This document shows positions 16,560-19,636 of a DNA stretch of 19,636 nt, piece by piece. The translations under genes were made by a program, and so were the position numbers. The stretch comes from an uncultured Alphaproteobacteria bacterium (lineage in GTDB: Bacteria > Pseudomonadota > Alphaproteobacteria > Caulobacterales > Hyphomonadaceae): positions 1 through 19,636 of the forward strand of contig CAIKXW010000199.1 in assembly GCA_903831485.1 (NCBI GenBank), written 5' to 3'. The notes below the pieces were generated by a model. It saw nothing but the letters and a program-made list of their open reading frames with translations. It was not told the DNA's origin and did not search any database. Each line of letters begins with the position of its first letter. Position 1 is the stretch's first letter.

Positions 16560-16626
16560 GAAGTGGCCGCCAGCAACAATTTGGACCGCGTCAAAGCACG
16601 TTGGGAGGGTGCGGCCAAGCCCCCAT

Positions 16627-16661
16627 GGCGCCCATGCGGGTTCTTTTCATATGGGAGCGCC
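16627..16661 (-). other. Imperfect hairpin in the tpiA-secG spacer
   Basis: GGCGCCCAT (16627-16635) pairs with ATGG...GCGCC (16651-16661) over 9 bp with a 2-base bulge, around a 15-base loop containing TTCTTTTC. It could be a weak terminator for tpiA or a leader structure of secG. No T-run follows the stem on the minus strand. Nothing else is evident in this 126-base spacer. Confidence 0.3.
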
Positions 16662-16685
16662 CCCGCGCCGACGCCAAATGGCGCC

Positions 16686-17435
16686 CTAGCCGCAGGCCCT
16701 TGCGATCGCCAGCAAGTCCGCGGCCTTCAGGCTGGCGCCTCCCACAAGGGCGCCGTCCACTCCGGCCACCGCCATGAGTTCGGCGGCGTTATCTGGCTTC
16801 ACCGAGCCGCCATAAAGCACACGAATCTGCAGCCCCGCCGCGCCGAAGCGCGCGTCCAACGCCCGGCCGACGGCCTGGTGAACCTCCTCCACCTGCGCCA
16901 CGGTCGGGGTCCTGCCCGTGCCGATGGCCCAGACAGGCTCATAGGCGATGACGGTATCGGCGCGTCCCGCCTCGTCGGGAATCGAGCCGGCAAGCTGGGT
17001 CGCAATCAAAGCCAGTGTCTTGCCCGCATCCCGCTCGGCGAGGCTCTCGCCGACGCAGATGATGGGGATCAACCCCGCGCGGCACACGGCGGCGGCCTTG
17101 GCAGCCACGATGGCGTCAGTCTCGCCATGATGCTGCCGACGCTCGGAATGGCCGACGATCACGAAGCGCGCGCCGAGATCCGCCCACATTTCCGCGCTGA
17201 CATCACCCGTGAAAGCCCCATTCGCCTTGGCGTGGCAGTCCTGCCCCCCAAGCCCGATCGGCGAACCCTGAAGCACATCCCCCACCTGCGAGGCGAGCGT
17301 GGCTGGCGGGCATATTGCGAGATCGACCCGCCCCAGCGCGCGTGCGCCCGCAATCATGGATTCCACCTCAGGGAGCGCCGTGCGGAGACCGTTCATTTTC
17401 CAGTTACCGGCTACCAGCTTGCGGCGTTCGGCCAT
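16686..17435 (-). CDS. tpiA: Triose-phosphate isomerase
   Basis: TpiA interconverts dihydroxyacetone phosphate and glyceraldehyde 3-phosphate in glycolysis. It is 249 aa, the normal size. The barrel's catalytic residues are all present: Asn11 and Lys13 (AGNWKMNG), electrophile His96 ([10 protein letters not shown]), base Glu166 ([12 protein letters not shown]), the phosphate-gripping loop 6 after it, and [14 protein letters not shown]. The frame is open for 39 codons upstream to 17552, but those residues are not TIM-like. The ATG at 17435 has AAGGA 9 bases upstream and begins [16 protein letters not shown], as the family does. It diverges from the ppiD-like gene and leads a probable tpiA-secG-pyrG run. 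Confidence 0.98.
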   Translation of the reverse strand: MAERRKLVAGNWKMNGLRTALPEVESMIAGARALGRVDLAICPPATLASQVGDVLQGSPIGLGGQDCHAKANGAFTGDVSAEMWADLGARFVIVGHSERRQHHGETDAIVAAKAAAVCRAGLIPIICVGESLAERDAGKTLALIATQLAGSIPDEAGRADTVIAYEPVWAIGTGRTPTVAQVEEVHQAVGRALDARFGAAGLQIRVLYGGSVKPDNAAELMAVAGVDGALVGGASLKAADLLAIARACG

Positions 17436-17555
17436 GCCTTGACTTCCTTGAAGGCTCCGAAAGCGCTCTGAGCAGGTTGTCTCGCCCGCGCGCCGCCTGG
17501 ATGCCGCGATGTCGCATTTTCCTGTGGCGAACCGGTTTCCCCTCCGCCGCAAAAT

Positions 17556-17584
17556 GCTCTAGCAAGCCAGCTTCCGGCGGACAA
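17556..17584 (-). promoter_or_regulatory. Putative tpiA promoter, Caulobacter-like
   Basis: On the minus strand TTGTCCG (17578-17584) matches the Caulobacter-type -35 pattern TTGnCnS. After 14 bases GCTAGAGC (17556-17563) matches the -10 pattern GCTAnAWC at all but one fixed position. In E. coli terms the same boxes are TTGTCC-N17-TAGAGC. The leader to the tpiA ATG would be about 115 bases. This is the best promoter match I found in the window. Confidence 0.45.
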
Positions 17585-17601
17585 CCACACTGGTTTCCGC
17601 C
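17576..17601 (+). other. Leader hairpin of the ppiD-like gene, overlapping the tpiA promoter
   Basis: GGCGGA-C-AACC (17576-17586) pairs with GGTT-TCCGCC (17592-17601) over 10 bp with one bulged C and loop ACACT. It ends 20 bases before the ppiD-like ATG, and its left arm covers the predicted tpiA -35 box on the other strand. It could be a leader structure, a protein-binding dyad between the divergent genes, or both. Confidence 0.4.
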
Positions 17602-17621
17602 CAGTCAGGGAGTCGCACCGC

Positions 17622-19526
17622 ATGATTGGCGGAATGCGGAAATTCGCTAAGTCGAAGTGGGCGCTGGTGGTGCTGTTCATCCCCCTCGTCATCGCGCTTG
17701 CGATCACGCTGCCTGACATTGGCGGTGGCGGCCTTTCTGGCGGCACGGTCAGCCGCATCGGCAGCCGCGAGATCACAACCCGCGACATCGACCGCGACAT
17801 GCAGCAGGAGCTCGAACGCCTCCGTGTCGAACAGGGCCGGGTCCTGAGTCAGGCAGAGGCCGCGGCTGAGGGCATCCCGCAGGGCGTCTACCGGGAAATC
17901 GAAATCCAGAACACGCTGCTCGCCTACGCGGACAAGGTCGGCGTCAGCGCAACGCCGGATTCGCTGAAGCCCTATCTCGAGCGCAACAACCTGATGGTGA
18001 ACGAGTTCGGCCGCCTGACGCGCGAGACAATCATGGCGGCCGCCCAGCGGCGCCAGCAGACAACGCGCGAGTTTGAGGGCTTCCTGAAGGACTATCTCAC
18101 GCAACAATACATTCGCGCGGCGGCAGGCAGCGCGCTCAACGTGCCGGACGTGCTGTCCCAGCCCTGGATCAACTATAGGGGCGAAACCCGCACGATCAGC
18201 TTTGCGCAAGTCACAGCCGCGACTGCCCCGGCCCCCGTCGAGCCCACCGACGCGGAGATGCAGACGTGGTACGACGCCAACAAGGCCCGCTTCGAGCAGC
18301 CGGAACGCCGGCGCATCTCCGTTCTCACCTACACGCCGGACGATTTCCTCGACAAGGTCGCGCTCACGGACGAGCAGGTCCGCACCGAGTACCAGAACCG
18401 CATCAAGGAATACTCGACACCCGAGACGCGCACGGTCGTCGAATACACGTCCGACAACCGTACAGCCGCCCAGACCTTCATCGACCTGTCCGTACAGGGC
18501 ATCCCGCTCGACCAGGCGCTGACCCAGGCCCCCGGCCTGCAGCGCGTCGTGTCAATGCTGAAACCCGAGGACGTCGCCAACGAGGACTACCGCAACTTCC
18601 TGTTCTCGCTGCCCACCGGCAAGGTGCACAGCATTCCCATCCAGCTTGAGGCAGGCGAGCCTTGGAAGGCGGTGCTGGTCGAATCCGTGACGCCCGGCAT
18701 CCCCACCCCGTTTGAAGAGGTTGCCGAAAAAGTCCGCCGTGACGTGGCCTTCCCCGAAGCCGCAACGCTGTTCGAGAATTCCGGCGAGAACTTCCGCGAC
18801 GCCGCGGGCGGCCAGCCGCTGGAAGACATCGGCAAGGAGTTCGGCATTCCCGTGATCACGCTGGCGCCGATCGACGCGCAGGCCCGCACGGCGCAAGGCG
18901 ACCAAGCGCAGATCATGGCGCAGAACATTGACGCGTTCCGTCAGCTCCTCACCTTGAACGCCGGCGAGATGACAAATGTGTTCGAAGGCGAGAATGTGCG
19001 CTCGATCTTCCGCCTCGACGAAATCGTCGCGCCGTTCACGCTTCCCTTGGCCGAGGTCAAGGATCGCGTGAGAAACGCCATGATGACAGAACGGGCGATT
19101 GCTTCCCGCAAGGCAGCCGCAGATGGCATGGTCGCGGCGGTCAAGGCAGGAAAGGCATTCGACAAAGCCGCCGCAGACGCGAAACTCGCGGCCCTGCCCG
19201 CCCAGCGTCTCGTCCGTGCCCAAAACCCGCCTATCGATCCGACGGTCGTCGAGGCGGCCTTCAATCTGAAGGCTGGCGAAATCGGCGTTGTCAGCGGTCG
19301 TGATGGCAACCCGTGGGTCGCAAGGATCGACAAGATCGAACCCGTCACGCCCGATGTGAGTGCCGTTCTGCGCGCGCAGCTTGGCAACGATTTCTCGGAG
19401 TCGCTATTGCGCGATCTCAACGAGGTCTTCGTGCGCGGCCTCCGCGCTGAGATCGATTATAAAATCGACGAACCAGCGCTCGAGGCCTACTTCATCGGCC
19501 TGCGCGGGGATGCGCCAGCGCAATGA
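17622..19526 (+). CDS. ppiD: PpiD-like membrane-anchored periplasmic chaperone (SurA N-terminal domain)
   Basis: 634 aa. A short basic cytoplasmic start and one membrane helix (about 13-30, KWALVVLFIPLVIALAITL) anchor it with the bulk in the periplasm, as in PpiD. A SurA-like N-terminal chaperone region follows (about 40-180: VSRIGSREITTRDIDRDMQQEL, GVYREIEIQNTLLAYADKVGV). A parvulin-like region (about 268-358) retains the later part of the fold (FLFSLPTGKVHSIPIQLEAGEPWKAVLVES) but not the usual His-Ile-Leu opening. A second, related stretch lies near the C-terminus (VVEAAFNLKAGEIGVVSGRDGNPWVARI). E. coli PpiD is a chaperone at SecYEG that helps newly exported proteins. AGGGAG lies 9 bases before the ATG. 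The stop overlaps the trpE start (ATGA), so the two are translationally coupled. The symbol is assigned by architecture and is less certain than the family. Confidence 0.88.
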   Translation: MIGGMRKFAKSKWALVVLFIPLVIALAITLPDIGGGGLSGGTVSRIGSREITTRDIDRDMQQELERLRVEQGRVLSQAEAAAEGIPQGVYREIEIQNTLLAYADKVGVSATPDSLKPYLERNNLMVNEFGRLTRETIMAAAQRRQQTTREFEGFLKDYLTQQYIRAAAGSALNVPDVLSQPWINYRGETRTISFAQVTAATAPAPVEPTDAEMQTWYDANKARFEQPERRRISVLTYTPDDFLDKVALTDEQVRTEYQNRIKEYSTPETRTVVEYTSDNRTAAQTFIDLSVQGIPLDQALTQAPGLQRVVSMLKPEDVANEDYRNFLFSLPTGKVHSIPIQLEAGEPWKAVLVESVTPGIPTPFEEVAEKVRRDVAFPEAATLFENSGENFRDAAGGQPLEDIGKEFGIPVITLAPIDAQARTAQGDQAQIMAQNIDAFRQLLTLNAGEMTNVFEGENVRSIFRLDEIVAPFTLPLAEVKDRVRNAMMTERAIASRKAAADGMVAAVKAGKAFDKAAADAKLAALPAQRLVRAQNPPIDPTVVEAAFNLKAGEIGVVSGRDGNPWVARIDKIEPVTPDVSAVLRAQLGNDFSESLLRDLNEVFVRGLRAEIDYKIDEPALEAYFIGLRGDAPAQ

Positions 19527-19636
19527 CGAAAGGCCGTCCGTCCCTCGTAATCAGGCGGCGGGTCGACGACACGGAGTCCCCGGTTTCAGCGATGCTGAAG
19601 CTGAACCCGATGTCGCAAGGCCTCGTGCTGTTTGAA
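19523..19636 (+). CDS. trpE: Anthranilate synthase component I, N-terminal fragment (runs off the right edge)
   Basis: TrpE makes anthranilate from chorismate, the first step of tryptophan synthesis. Only 38 codons are in the window, starting at the ATG at 19523 that overlaps the ppiD-like stop by 4 bases. The residues IRRRVDDTESPVSAMLKL followed by GLVLFE fit the TrpE N-terminal pattern (a D-T-x-x-P-V block before the conserved FLLESVEGG-like region). A tpiA, ppiD-like, trpE order is familiar in alphaproteobacteria and supports the call. Pabb-type aminodeoxychorismate synthase is an alternative but less likely. No leader peptide or attenuator precedes it, since the start lies inside the upstream gene. 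Confidence 0.82.
   Translation, partial: MTKGRPSLVIRRRVDDTESPVSAMLKLNPMSQGLVLFE

Noticed and set aside
17436..17552. 39-codon N-terminal extension of tpiA
   Set aside because: The extra residues (Arg/Cys-rich) do not resemble any TIM, the internal ATG has a good ribosome site and family-typical start, and the extension would fall around the predicted promoter and leader.

Overview
The window is a 19.6 kb piece of a GC-rich (roughly two thirds G+C), gene-dense alphaproteobacterial chromosome. The gene content and order (hisS-hisZ; eno; rpmF; pyrG; secG; tpiA; a PpiD-like gene; trpE), a SapC-family gene, many predicted envelope proteins, and a -35/-10 pair close to the Caulobacter housekeeping sigma consensus all point to Caulobacterales in the wide sense (Hyphomonadaceae/Maricaulaceae-like). 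That placement is inference; there is no rRNA in the window. I see no tRNA, rRNA, IS element, prophage, integron or CRISPR array, and no gene-free stretch longer than about 300 bases.

Left part (1-7300): a minus-strand hisS-hisZ pair (hisZ runs off the left edge) joined by a 4-base stop/start overlap, preceded by an uncharacterised lipoprotein gene. A small plus-strand exported protein gene follows and ends base-to-base against a minus-strand redox pair: a DsbD/ScsB-type membrane electron transporter followed 48 bases later by an exported single-cysteine redoxin. A SapC-family gene comes next.

Middle (7300-12450): plus-strand genes for a DUF885 lipoprotein and a YfbK-type von Willebrand A lipoprotein. 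The second has an operator-like inverted repeat upstream and a very strong bidirectional terminator downstream. They converge on a small unknown gene and a periplasmic cyclophilin, both on the minus strand.

Right part (12450-19636): housekeeping genes on the minus strand (eno, rpmF, pyrG, secG, tpiA), then divergent plus-strand ppiD-like and trpE genes with a 4-base overlap; trpE is cut by the right edge. rpmF has a textbook intrinsic terminator. eno and ppiD have pronounced leader hairpins, and the ppiD hairpin overlaps the predicted tpiA promoter.

The window is mostly core chromosome. I found no convincing new multi-gene defence or mobile system. The most interesting items are the ScsB-redoxin pair, the receptor-like segment and operator-like repeat of the VWA gene, the non-standard HisRS motif 2, and several leader RNA structures.
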